From Tomocerus qinae (taxonomy: Eukaryota; Arthropoda; Collembola; Entomobryomorpha; Tomoceridae), in the NCBI GenBank assembly GCA_020055645.1, contig CM034549.1, forward strand, positions 496,001-560,000: a DNA stretch of 64,000 nucleotides, read 5' to 3'. Positions 12,586-24,425 of this stretch are shown one piece after another. The notes under the pieces were generated by a model. It saw only the letters and a program-made list of their open reading frames with translations. It was not told the DNA's origin and made no database searches. How positions within the stretch are numbered: position 1 is the first letter of the stretch; each line of letters begins with the position of its first letter. The position numbers and the translations under genes were made by a program.

Positions 12586-13991
12586 GGGGGCTATTTTGCT
12601 ATTTCTAAGAAAATTTTGATTCAGTAAAATTGCTAAGTATTTCCAAAAAGTTAGACAATTATTTGCGATGCTTACTGAATGAACTTAAGCCTGAAAAGGT
12701 GATTAAGTCAAGCTTGAGAGCAATTTTTGGACTTACGTCAGAAATGTAATTCAGTATCTTTACTGAATCGAAGATGGCGACTTAAGACAGATTATTTGAG
12801 CAAAAAGATAGGGATGGTCGTAGTTACCCTAAGTGGGATTGTTGAGATTTTGGAAGTATGATTGTAATGTTTTTAAATGAACTTTGCGTAGATCTTATTA
12901 CAAATTTTACATAGGTCGTAGCATGTTGAAGGGTTGGACGTAATACAGCTAGAAAATTCGGTATTCTTTCCTCGACGCTCGGCGAAGCGAGTGCTGGTCG
13001 AGGAAAGACAATTGAAAAGCAATTAGCAACACAATGCAAAATATTCAATTAGTGATAGTGTTTCCTTTGTTTCCATTGTCCTTGATGTTAGTTTGTAATT
13101 GTAATAATTGTGAAGGAGGAGAATGACATTGTTAGCATTGGGTGACTTGAACAAGAGGATATTGTTGGGTGTGGGTGACTTGGTGACTATGATGGGGATA
13201 GAGTGGAAGAGGAGTAGTTTGTTGGCAATGAGTGCCTTTGAAGGAGGAGGATGACATTGTTGCATGGCAGTGGACAATTTTGAAGGTGAAAGATGTGATT
13301 GTAACCAGTGTGATTTTGAAGTAGGGTAACATTGTTAGTAGTGGGAGATTTTGAAGGAGGAGGATGGCATTGTTAGTAGTGAGTGATTGTGAAGGAGGAG
13401 GATTAATTTGTTGACAATGAGTGATTTTGAAGGAGGAGGATGACATTGTTGACAGTGAGTGACTACGATAAAAGTAGGGTAGAGGAGGGTTGCTTTGTTG
13501 TCGAAGGAGGTAGTAGATAAATGCTGAGTTTATTATTATCACATTTACTCAATTTTCAGTTGTATCATCAAGATACTCCGTCGTACGTAACCAATTTAAC
13601 ACTAAAGACGGCCATTTCCAAAACTAACTACAACTAAAAACAACATGTTGCCTATTGACGGATTTGCCATTGATCTCTCAAGGGTCCGTCAAATCCGCAG
13701 GAAAAGAAGCCGGTAAAACTGGTAGCTCCATTTAATAAGAATAGGTTTACTTTTATAATGCTTGTGTTTTGAATTTTAAAACGTCGCGCTTGGTTACGTC
13801 GCAGGCTTGGGAATTTTTTTTCTTAAATGGTTGCGTATTGTAAGTTTTACTTAGCAGTCAATTTTTGCTAACCGACTCTTAGCATTTTTTTTACTGAATT
13901 AACATAAGAAATGGATTAACTTTTTGCTAAGTCAATCTTATCTTCGGATACTTAATCCAAAATCCTAAGCAAACCATAGAGAATAGCCCCC
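12586..13991. mobile_element. PIF/Harbinger-like non-autonomous element, 1406 bp
   Basis: Perfect 10-bp inverted ends GGGGGCTATT, then weaker similarity (TTGCTA, TTCAGTAAAA). The flanks are CTG on the left and CAG on the right; Harbinger-type elements commonly duplicate a CWG or TWA trinucleotide, so this fits with one changed base. Inside are an arm fragment of the CCTCGACGCTCGGCG family (near 12970) and a degenerate minisatellite (13090-13540). No transposase was seen. Confidence 0.65.
13090..13540. repeat. Degenerate minisatellite inside the Harbinger-like element
   Basis: Tandem, imperfect units of roughly 39 bp built on GAAGGAGGAGGATGACATTG followed by a TTG...GTGAGTGA segment. Unit boundaries drift and individual units differ in length. 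The open frames across it are by-products of the repeat. Confidence 0.6.
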
Positions 13992-14225
13992 CAGGGCTTT
14001 AAGAGGTAGGAGTTAAAAGCAAATACCGTGAATAGCAAATATTATGCACTCATAATAAAGAAATGAATATTGGGGTGAATACTAAATCCGAATTTCATTG
14101 CAACTGCAACCTCATTCGCATGAACATAGTTGAGTTGTTGGAACTTTGAAATAAATTTTATTTGTTATACATTGTCAGTTGGAAGGAATTAATAGTCTAG
14201 GAATTAATAGTAAACAGAGAATCGA

Positions 14226-14380
14226 GATACGAAAGAGTATGTTTTAGTTTTAAGACAATAAATTTATAACAGCGAAAATCGTATATCACTACAAGCAATA
14301 TACTTTTTGACACTATTTGATTTGATAGAAACTAAATAAAACAGTTCATTGTCTTAAAACGTACTCTTTCGATTTATTTT
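14226..14380. repeat. Small inverted repeat
   Basis: CGAAAGAGTATGTTTTAG with the following TTTAAGACAAT stretch recurs in inverted form near 14348-14375. It may be another piece of the adjacent composite foldback: the sequence after it (near 14385) again resembles the arm near 11640. Confidence 0.45.
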
Positions 14381-14902
14381 AAAGTTTTAATCCACAAGTA
14401 CTTTCTACAGCTCAACCATGTTCATGCGAAAAAGTAACGAGGTAAGCGCAAAATTACACTTTCTGTATGCCTGAGGTTAGCCTTTTATACAATACTAGTG
14501 AACCCAACTAAGGGCAGAACCTGGCACTCAAGAGAATTTCAGCAAGCCATCCATCACAGTAATAAAAACAATTCCAAAAAAGTCATCGATATTTCCATTA
14601 GGTTATTGTTTAACCAATACTGTTATTTAATTCTACAAAAAATGTGTGCATTAACACCAGCTCTACTAAAAAATGCTAAAAACATTTGTCGATATAGCAA
14701 AACCAATTAGTATTAGAAGTTTTGAAATGTCAATTAATATGCAAATTACAAAATGTCCCCTTGCTTCCATTCAATCACCAATAGTCAACTTATGTTCTAT
14801 TATTGTTTTGATCTTGTAATAATATTATGAAACAATTCATTTCGGTGGTTTAGAGGAAGTGGACATGTGCATTTTGCTTTTAAGAAAAGGTATTACGTGT
14901 GC

Positions 14903-15078
14903 CAAGCACGTATCCAGAGGGGGGGCAGGGCCCCCATTTAGTATCCAGAAAAGGGCAATTTTTTTGTTAAAAAAGGTTAAAAATCCAAAAAAAATTTGCG
15001 CTTCGCGCGAATATGCCATAATTTTACCAATATATTTTGGCGGCCCCCCCCTAGGTCAAATTCCTGGATACGTGCTTG
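14903..15078. mobile_element. 176-bp hAT-like MITE
   Basis: Inverted ends CAAGCACGTATCCAG. Both flanks read ACGTGTGC, a perfect 8-bp target duplication. The interior has G-rich and C-rich tracts and a GCGCTTCGCGCG core like the elements at 2970-3148 and 27686-27862, so the three may share an origin. A worn similar end may lie near 58345. Confidence 0.8.
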
Positions 15079-16312
15079 ACGTGTGCAGTGGATGGGAGGA
15101 GAAGGAGGGTACATAAAAGTGTTAAAGTCAGCACTTGCGTTACACCTGGGGAGGGGGTTTTGCGTTATGTAATATATGCAGATTTCCTATTTATAGGCTC
15201 TCTTACCAGACATACATAATAGATACATAGATAGGTAGATAGATTGGTTAGTTTTTTCCCTTCTGACACGTTCTGTGTTTACAATAATAATATATTATAG
15301 ATATAGATACCCTGTGTTACCATAGCTACAGCTTATTTAGTAATACATATCGAATTGAAAATTATAAACAGATTATTGCGTTTGCTTAGGCATAATCAAG
15401 GAGCTTGGACGTTGTCATGGTATAGGTTTTACAGGAGATTCGAATAGGGAATTTTACTATAAGCAAATTTGAAGTTTTTTGAAAAGCGTCCCCTAACTCT
15501 GTCTTTGTCAATCTGCTATAAACAATGATGTCTCGCTCCCGCTTGCCTTCCTCCAATAATATAATAGGGTTTTTTACTTATTCGTTACAGGCTTATTACT
15601 GGCCTTACATCTCCCAAAATCTAAATAAACACATATAAGGCGGGCAATAAATGAGCGCTTCTTTTTTGCAAGTCTTATCTTACAGTTACTATTAATAATA
15701 AGATAAAAAATGCCTTCCAAAACATGTGAAAGAAGTATGAATTTTGAATTTACGCTCTCATTTGGTCAATAAGTCAACCTATATGTTGCGTTTTCTTGTA
15801 GATGTAAGTCAAGTAAGCCGAAAAACATGCCTTTCGGCGTGGTTTCGGTTTACTTGATTTTGACATTGGAAAAGGCCGGGAGCTTATTGTGGGCCCAGCT
15901 CAACGTCTAAGTACAGGGCAAGACAGGATCCATTATCGTCATGCAAACAGTAAAATCATTGACTTTTGTCGAAGTCAGAGCTGTCCGCCGTAAGGCCTAT
16001 GTTAAATTGAAAACAACGTATGTGAGGCTGTCACAACGTCCTGCCCTGTGAGAAAGTCATTTTGGATATGATCTCTAGGCTGTTTCCATAGGGGTGTGAA
16101 AAACAGATCAAATTGGTCAATCTCCATTTAAGTTTACCAATTTAATCTGTTTTTTACACCCCTATGGAAACAGCCTAGAGATCATATCCAAAACGACTTT
16201 CTCACAGGGCAGGACGTTGTGACAGCCTCACATACGTTGTTTTCAATTTAACATAGGCCTTACGGCGGACAGCTCTGACTTCGACAAAAGTCAATAATTT
16301 TACTGTTTGCAT

Positions 16313-16960
16313 TGTAATGATATGGGGAACTAAAATGTGCCTCCCATCGCCAACATCTTAGTTTGGCGCTGGAAGACACATTACAACTGCTCGCCTCGTT
16401 GGTATTTTCCAACGAGACGATCAGAACGTGTTTGACGGTGGTTGGACTTGGTCGTGTGTGATTGTTACTCTCTTGGCTCGACGGTGTGGATTCCCATTTG
16501 CTCTGGACTGGACAACAGTGGATTTCCCAGAACTGACGACTTTTGCCAGAGGATCATTGGACAACGACATGACGACGACCAGTTCGACTACTGGAATCGA
16601 AGACTCTCCCGGATTGTAAATAATATTTCTGCATGCTGGTGAGATCTTTCCATTTATCTATTAGCACAGTGTGATTGATTGTGCCTTTGTAATTTATTTA
16701 TGTAATAATCTTTGATCTCATTCTTTACCAGCAAATAAATATGTACACTATGTAAAACTACTCCTGTCTGTGTAGCGTTTGCATGTGTCATATTATTTGC
16801 CATTGCAGTTGCCAAACAAAATCATATCATATTTCATATAAACTAAAATTCATCTAGAACTTGTAATCTTGGGATAATCATATTCCTACAACTTAAATTA
16901 ATACTCACGTAAACAACCTTTGAACTATTATTACAATAGCCGTCATATTTACGTGTGATA
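16313..16960 (+). repeat. 5' LTR
   Basis: 648-bp direct repeat beginning TGTAATGATATGG and ending ACGTGTGATA. The sequence straight after it, beginning TGGCAATAG, is where a tRNA primer site would be expected; I cannot assign the tRNA. The short open frames inside both LTRs are by-products. Confidence 0.92.
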
Positions 16961-17085
16961 TGGCAATAGCTTTGCGAATTTTATTTTCGAAAATAATTGA
17001 TACATTTTTCATTTTGGCAACTGTGGTAAATCTCTTTGTGACTTATTTGAACTTCCTAATTTTGTTTTGATTAAATATTATCATT

Positions 17086-19216
17086 ATGGGAGATCCAAAG
17101 AATTTTATTACATATATTATGAATTACATGGTCACCTATTGTGACAAATTTTTTCCCAATGCTTCCTATCTTATTCTGCCTGTACTATTGTGTATCATAT
17201 TATACAGTATTTATTCCCTAATTCATCGGTTTCTTTACGGTTCATCCAATGAAATAAGGAAAAGGGAATTGGCAAAGTCTAGGTTAATGGCTAAAATTCA
17301 ATCTGAATTTCCTACCATGAAGGATTCCGAAATTCAGCATATTTTGAAGGTTAGGCTGGCAGAAGTTGAACGAAATCATTTTAGATATCCGTCATTATCT
17401 GAAACAGCTGACATTCCGGAAACAATTCCAGTTTCTTCACCTAGCCCAAGATCACCTAGAGTCCGATTTTTTGAGGACAAAGATAGCAAACTTGATGGAA
17501 AATTGACATCTCACATCAAGCAATGTACTTCAGCTTTGCAAGAGCAGAATAGAACTTTAGAACAATTCCGGCAAACTATGTCCAGAGTCTTTTTCTGATT
17601 TTCGAAAGGAAATCAAGTCATTATGCATAAAATAATTCTACTGAATTAACCGACAAAATTGAGGAAATTGATAAAACGCATTTTGGTGATTCACATATCC
17701 GTATGTCTGATGGTACATTAGTACCTATAGCAGAATATACAGTTGAAAGATTCTCTCTCCACAAGGAAAAGATAGCAAAGCTAGATGAAAAATTAATTTC
17801 ATATGCTAGTACTTTTGACAAAAATTAGTCATGCATCGTACCTACACGGAAGGGCTAGAACAGCGTATTGAGCAATTAGAAAATCACATTTCTGATAATT
17901 CCAATTTTCTGCAAAAACTTGCATTGGAAATAGCTCATCTTCGCAAAATGTCTCACAATGCCCACATTCCGCAGGTATCTGGCTTTTTCTGATACAGGGA
18001 ATCATCCATCTTTCTTTCCGCCTGCACATTTCTCTGAGCAGCATGGGAAAGAAGATCAACTTGATAATATCGTCTTCAACGGCGCACCAATCAGCGTTGA
18101 GCAGATAAGAGCCTCGTCTCCGTCTTCTGCCACATCATCATTTCACTCACCAACTAATAATATGCATTCTCGTTCTCATTCACCACAGGCAGACATGCAC
18201 ACAAATGCAAATAATTATAATCTGCCGTCTGCTGACACTATTTCTCGTGCTCATTCTCCAATAGCACATTCTATACATCCGCCTGCATTATCTCCTCAAA
18301 TACCTATACAGCAACCTCATGTCACAGTATACGCAGGTACTCCAGCTATTCCTATACCCAAGTTTGACACTAAACTGGATACGGCTGATAATTTCCTCCT
18401 TGAGTTGGAAATGTACTTAAAGCAAAAGCGTATACCTGATGCTGACCGACTACTTTATCTGACTCCGGTTTTGATAAAGAAGATCAGAAGGTATGGTGGA
18501 AACGCACTAAACTGCTAGTGCACACATGGGATGAATTCGTGTCACATTTTAAAGCTATGTATGGTTCTCTATCTGACCATAACACAGCTATAGAAAAACT
18601 TTTCTCTCGTAGACAACAGCCTAACGAGAGTTTTGAGAAATTTGCATTGGAATTAGACCTTCAATATCAAAAGGTGCATATAGGTCAGCCTATTATTCAA
18701 AGCAACGTCATTTCATTCATTGCAGAGCGAGCTTTACCAGAATTAAAGGCACATTTATTAGGATGTACTGCTTTATCCTTATATGACCTAATTCATTATG
18801 CTAACAAAATTGAGAAGCCAGTCTCATCCAATGCATCTACTGACAGTAAAAATAAATGGAAAAATAAGTCGAATAGCAACGGCAAAGGTAATGGCAACGG
18901 CCAGGCGAAAGAAAATTACCAATCCTCGTATCAGAAGTCTGCCGCCGCAGAAACTGATAAATATCCTGCTAATGAGTCTAAGTCTCGGTTAGGGACATCT
19001 GCCAATGCTAATGCTTCATCGTCTAGTCAGTCTAATACTGACAATTCCAAACCAAAGCGGTTCTTTAACAAAAATAAGAAAGATGATGGTGACAATGCTA
19101 ATCAGTCTACCACCACTAAACCGCATTATACCAAAACAGCAACGACTAAATCTGCTGCCAATTCAAAGGCAAATGCAGATAAAACTGCTGAATCGGAAAA
19201 CGGGAAGGACGAGTGA
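17086..19216 (+). pseudogene. Leader and gag-like region of the young LTR element
   Basis: Fossil part of the LTR element. The first portion encodes a short protein with a strong hydrophobic segment (about residues 25-50, SYLILPVLLCIILYSIYSL) and then a charged, Pro/Ser-rich tail. The later portion is gag-like: a conserved KPKFDTKLDT-type capsid entry followed by an Asn/Ser/Lys-rich low-complexity tail in place of clear zinc knuckles. The region is broken. Confidence 0.75.
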
Positions 19217-22200
19217 CGGTCCATGGGATTGTCGTCACTCATCCATCAATCCAAAGAAGTCCCGACCGATTAGTACCTATTATTCCCATCCATGTAAAGC
19301 AACACACATATGACGCTTTAGTGGATACGGGATCTACATTATCAGTTATTTCTCCTAGACTCATATCATCCAATCAGAAATTACTTCCATGGCAAGAAGG
19401 TCCTATAGTTATGCTTGATGGATCTGAAATTGAACCCAAAGGTTCTATTGCTATACGTTTTCGATTAGGAAATAGAATATACCGCAGAAAGTTTTGTGTC
19501 GTTGATTCATCTACCGATTTCATTTTAGGTAGTGACTTTTTGCATAAATGTGGTATTATCTTAGATATGGCACAGTTAAGGTGGGGTTTCTCCCCTACTT
19601 GGCATCTTGAGCAATTTGATTTGGTTATTGACAAGTCAAGTAATTTTCCTATTCGCACTCTCCAAACTCTAAAAGATCATGAAAAAGACGAAATAAGGAA
19701 ATTACTTGAAAAATTTCCGTCTGTGGTGGACGCACCATTAGGTAGGACCAATGTCACTACTCATAACATTGTTCTCACTGAAGAAAAGCCAAAACGTCAA
19801 CGCCCATATCCTACTTCTCCTAAGAAACATGCTGCCATAAATAGTGAAGTAGATAAAATGTTAGAAATGGGGTGATTGAGCCTAGTACATCTGATTATGC
19901 ATCTCCTGTTCTTCTACGAGAAAAACCAAATGGCGAATGGAGATTTATTGTGGATTTTAGATATATCAACAAATATACTAAGCATGAAACTTTTCCTATT
20001 CCTCTAATCTATAGTCTGCTACAGAAACTGTACATGGCAAAATACCTGTCAGTTATCGATTGTGAAAAAGGCTATTGGCAAGTACTATTAGACAAAGGTA
20101 GTCGCAAATATACTGCATTTATGACGGAAAGAGGCTTATTTGAGTTCACCGTCATGCCTTTCGGTTTGAGAAATGCTAGCGCCACTTACCAGCGTCTCAT
20201 GAATGAAGTTTTGTCAGGTTTAGAAGACTTTGTTTTGGTTTATCAAGATGATATTTTGATATATTCAAAAACTTACTCAGATCATCTAAAACACATAGAG
20301 GAGGTTTTGTCGCGTCTTCAGGAGGCTGGCATTACTATTAACCCTTCGAAATGCACGTTTGGAAAGACTCGAGTCAAATACTTGGGGCATATTGTTTCTG
20401 AAAAAGGCATTGAGAAAAATCCGGAAAAGGTTGCATCCATCCTTAACTTACCATCTCCAGGTTCACGTAGAGCCTTACGCAAATTTCTTGGCATGGTCGG
20501 TTTTTACCGCAATTTTGTAGAGAACATGGCAGGTGTCTGCAAACCGTTATATGCTCTGTGCTCCACCAAGAAAAAATTCACTTGGTCGGAGACAGAAGAG
20601 ACAACATTTAATCAACTAAAGTCAGCCATGGCTTCAGATCTAGTTCTTGCATATCCTGATTTCACTAAACCTTTTGTAGTACGCTGTGATGGCAGTGACA
20701 CTGGTTTTGGGGCCGTTTTAGCTCAGGAAGATGAGTCAGGACATGAACGAGTCATTAGTTTCGCAAGCAAATCAATGGAAACTGCTCAGCAAAACTACTC
20801 AAGTAGCGAGAAAGAACTTTATGCTGTCATATACGCACTGGAGAAATTCCGTGAGTACATAGATGGTCAAGAATTCATACTTCAGACTGACCACAAAAGC
20901 ATTAGTTTGGCTAGATCGCATGAGGAATACTACACATCGGCTGATGAGATGGGCCATAATGTTACAAGAATGGAGCCCACATATTCAATACATCAAAGGG
21001 AAGGATAACACAGTTGCAGATTATCTTTCGCGAAATTCCTTCCCCTGACACGTCATTTTTAGACGAGGATAGAGATATCATGTTTCCTCCGACTCACAGA
21101 TGTAATGTAGTTTTAACATGCACTTTGAGCAAAAGAAAATTCTCCAAGCTCAAAAGGGCGAATCAGAAATTCAAAGCATGGTAGGAGATACCCCAGAAAA
21201 TTTTTCTGTCGTTCAGGGTATTCTCTACAGAAAAGCGAGCTTAATCTCTTGCCTGTTATACCATTATCTTTGCGGGAGGAAATTGTTAGACAGTTTCATG
21301 ATACTCCACATTCTGGTCACCTTGGCGTCGAAAAGACGTTGCATAAATTGAAAACGAGGGTGTATTTTAAAGGCATGAAAACCTTTGTCGAAAACTATAT
21401 TAAAACTTGTGACAAATGTCAACGTGTCAAATATGACAACAAGAAGCCTCCAGGTCTCATGGTAGCTTCTCCTATAACTCCACCCTGGCATACTCTATAT
21501 ATAGATCTAATGGGACCATACGTACCATCTTCGCCAGGCAGATTTCGCTATATTTTAGTAGTCGTCGACTCTTTCACCAAGTGGATCGAACTTTTCCCGG
21601 TGAGAGTCGCATCATCGCAATGCCTAGCAAAAATCCTTGAAAACGAGATATTTTGCAGATTTGGCATGCCAAAGGTCTTGGTTTCCGATAACGCATCTAA
21701 TATGCGCTCCAATTTGCTGGATTTTATGTGCAAACAGTGGCACATAAATCACATATTCACTTCGGTATACACCCCTCAATCCAATTTGGCTGAACGAGTA
21801 AATCGCACTTTAAAGCCAATGATTAAAGCATATGTGGAGGATTGCGGCCACAATAAATGGAGCATTCATATCCAACTTTTAAGCTGGCCATAAACACAGC
21901 AATTCACGACTCCACAGGGGTTTCACCTTTCCAGCTTATGTATAATCGCGAACCTAAATTGCCTTTTGACATTGCGATGTATGATGATGTAACAGCTGAG
22001 TCTCTCCAAACGGACTCACCAAATAGCGAATACATTTATGACCGTAATTTGGCCTATACTAATTTGTGTCATCTTGTTTCTAAAAATTTACAGGTGGCTA
22101 AAGAGCGACAAAAGCGGCATTATGATGCGCAGCACAGAGACGACTCTTTTGAGATCGGAGACTACGTGGTTATGAAGGACGTCACTCTCTCCTCTAAGGA

Positions 22201-22693
22201 AAAAGGCGTCGTTGCAGGCTTGGCTCCTCTGTATGACAGTCGGATCGGGAGGATATCGGCAAGATCGTCAAATGGACTCTCCTATGACGTTGAATTGGAG
22301 GATGGCACTATCCGTCGTCACCTTCATATACAGTTTCTGCGCCGATACCACCCAAGGAATCCGGAGCAACTAGGATTTCTTTCGCCTCTGCCATCGGAGC
22401 GGCTGTCACCATCACCAACACCAACGGATGAGTCAAATACATCCTATACCCCATCATTACATGAATTAAGGGGCAATTCTAATTATGGTGTTTCTGATAA
22501 TGTTGCAGATGCAGGCTCTCAACCAGATCCAGCTATAGCCAGCTCAAGCACTCCGAATATACCACCTCCTTCACCACCTAATATTGACACAACACCCAAA
22601 TTACCTACCTCGACGAAATCTAATGCCTCGACATCGGCTCAGCGTCGATCGACTCGCTTACAAAAAGTTCCTCGAGTCAACTATAGAATTTAA
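19213..22693 (+). pseudogene. Pol region of the young LTR element
   Basis: Fossil part of the LTR element. Landmarks in order: protease (ALVDTGSTLSVIS), reverse transcriptase (VLLREKPNGEWRFIVDFR, MPFGLRNASATYQ, YQDDILIYS), RNase H (SDTGFGAVL, the TDHKS block), integrase zinc-binding and core segments (HSGHLGVEKT, CDKCQRVK, the SDNASN and TPQSN blocks), and a C-terminal tail that is rich in Pro and Ser. Domain order PR-RT-RH-IN is that of Ty3/gypsy. The region is broken and no working product is claimed. Confidence 0.88.
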
Positions 22694-23415
22694 ATTCTAT
22701 ATATTGTATATTTTTATAAATATATACTTTGTACTTGCCTAGCTAATATGGATAGATTTTGTTAGCCAGTTTAATGTTTTTCTAAGGCTACAATCTATGT
22801 TATTTTCTCGTGTGCGGCATTTAGCACTTATAGGAGTTTTGTTTCCCTTAAAGGCTAAGATGGCTTATTTGTACTACGATATGTGTAATCCGGGCTCGAT
22901 CAAATCCTTGATGATCCTGTGAACATCATTATAAGGAGGGCGGCAGGATCTACACTCTAAATCTCGTATTTCATTCGAACGAATCTCCAGGTGGTCAAAA
23001 GACGCCTTTGCACAAAAGGGGAGGGCGATGAAATCGGGTGTTTTCTGCCGAAACGGGTTTCAGTCGTAGCAAAACAGACGGCTGGCAATTCATTTCACAT
23101 GCAGAACATTATTAGTAGTTGGGTCACTTGCCTTGGAATGCCATGCATGCTCTTTGCTATTTTCGCCAAACTAATAGAGAACTTACCATTGATGTCCTAG
23201 CTATTTTGTATAGTTTTATCTATCTATATTATAATGCACTAGTGAGTACATTAAACTATAGTTTTCCTACCTATCTTCCTATCCTAACCCCTGTGGGCAT
23301 CTGGACTGGCAATGGCTTCATTTTGTTGAGTCACCTACCATTGCTCCTTTTGTATAATTTTTTCCCGTAAACGGAAGCCTTACGCACTAGTAGGCTTTAT
23401 TACAAGAGGGGGGGT

Positions 23416-24063
23416 TGTAATGATATGGGGAACTAAAATGTGCCTCCCATCGCCAACATCTTAGTTTGGCGCTGGAAGACACATTACAACTGCTCGCCTC
23501 GTTGGTATTTTCCAACGAGACGATCAGAACGTGTTTGACGGTGGTTGGACTTGGTCGTGTGTGATTGTTACTCTCTTGGCTCGACGGTGTGGATTCCCAT
23601 TTGCTCTGGACTGGACAACAGTGGATTTCCCAGAACTGACGACTTTTGCCAGAGGATCATTGGACAACGACATGACGACGACCAGTTCGACTACTGGAAT
23701 CGAAGACTCTCCCGGATTGTAAATAATATTTCTGCATGCTGGTGAGATCTTTCCATTTATCTATTAGCACAGTGTGATTGATTGTGCCTTTGTAATTTAT
23801 TTATGTAATAATCTTTGATCTCATTCTTTACCAGCAAATAAATATGTACACTATGTAAAACTACTCCTGTCTGTGTAGCGTTTGCATGTGTCATATTATT
23901 TGCCATTGCAGTTACCAAACAAAATCATATCATATTTCATATAAACTAAAATTCATCTAGAACTTGTAATCTTGGGATAATCATATTCCTACAACTTAAA
24001 TTAATACTCACGTAAACAACCTTTGAACTATTATTACAATAGCCGTCATATTTACGTGTGATA
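23416..24063 (+). repeat. 3' LTR
   Basis: 648-bp copy of the 5' LTR, preceded by a purine tract with a run of seven G that serves as the plus-strand primer site in this kind of element. The only mismatch noticed with the 5' LTR is in the GCAGTTGCC / GCAGTTACC segment. Confidence 0.92.
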
Positions 24064-24249
24064 GCATGACGATAATGGATCCTGTCTTGCCCTGTACTTA
24101 GACGTTGAGCTGGGCCCACAATACATAATAAACGTTACTCGGCTTACAAGAGAAGTAAGCTCAGTAACATGTAACCCGATGTAACCTATGTAACGAATAA
24201 GTGAAAAACCCTAATACGTTTCTAACAACATAGCAACCAAACGTGCAAA

Positions 24250-24425
24250 CGTTCACACATTAGCATTGAAATAATACAAAAATTAGACATTTTTTAATTT
24301 GTCATTCGAAATATAGTTCCCCATATTATAATAATTCACCATGTGCATATGTGGGAAGAATATTTTTGACCAAAACATGGTCTTCAAATGGGAGTTCCCC
24401 AAGGGAACTAAATCGATTAATACGG
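24250..24425. repeat. Interspersed repeat, related to 29570-29830
   Basis: Contains TGGTCTTCAAATGGGAGTTCCCC and AACTAAATCGATTAATACGGTA-type sequence which recurs, mainly in the opposite orientation, at 29570-29830. Nearby words (ATAGTTCCCCATAT and AAATAATACAAAAATT) are shared too. Probably two copies of one non-autonomous element whose ends I could not fix. Confidence 0.55.

Larger units (their letters stand above)
12125..13998. mobile_element. TTAA-type MITE, copy 1 (interrupted)
   Basis: Flanked by TTAA at 12121-12124 and 13999-14002. The ends carry ATGGTGCATGTTTCAAAAG and its partner CCATGCACCTGGG. Long inner arms read CTTCGACTTGAAGATAT on one side and the complement on the other. Intact-sized copies are at 28878-29375 and 58694-59183, about 490-498 bp. 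TTAA targets are typical of piggyBac-like (and some Kolobok) elements. It is split by the element at 12586-13991. Confidence 0.8.
11588..14200. mobile_element. Composite foldback holding two further elements
   Basis: The left arm (about 11588-11785) and right arm (about 14005-14200) are inverted copies with CTATGTTCATG and TTTAGTATTCATCC-like words. A second inverted pair is inside (about 11788-11870 and 12000-12120, AATGCATTTTGGAAATCAT). A TTAA-type MITE (12125-13998) sits between the second inner arm and the outer right arm, and itself holds a Harbinger-like element. The same inner arrangement is seen, less complete, around 28845-29500, again with the MITE at a TTAA. Confidence 0.65.
16313..24063 (+). 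mobile_element. Young Ty3/gypsy LTR retrotransposon
   Basis: 7751 bp with two 648-bp LTRs (16313-16960 and 23416-24063), flanked by the 4-bp duplication GCAT. I noticed one mismatch between the LTRs, so the insertion is recent. Parts: a leader frame with a hydrophobic segment (from about 17086), gag-like region to about 19216, protease (about 19213-19875), reverse transcriptase and RNase H (about 19872-21040), integrase with HHCC-like and DD-E core landmarks (about 21120-22693), then a non-coding tail and a purine tract (about 23404-23414). No envelope frame was seen. The coding part is broken, with roughly four to six interruptions; the ends look whole. Confidence 0.92.
15887..24121. mobile_element. 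480-bp palindromic MITE, copy 1, split by an LTR element
   Basis: Ends read TTGTGGGCCCAGCTCAACG and lie next to TA on both sides (15885-15886 and 24122-24123), as in Tc1/mariner-type MITEs. Without the LTR retrotransposon and its GCAT duplication (16313-24067) the element is 480 bp, the same as the intact copy at 34638-35117. Almost the whole unit is one palindrome, with arms of about 235 bp. A partial third copy is at 61797-62000. Confidence 0.9.

Noticed and set aside
16428-16619. Small frame MFDGGWTWSC..., present twice
   Set aside because: It lies inside the LTRs and is duplicated with them; a by-product of the terminal repeats.
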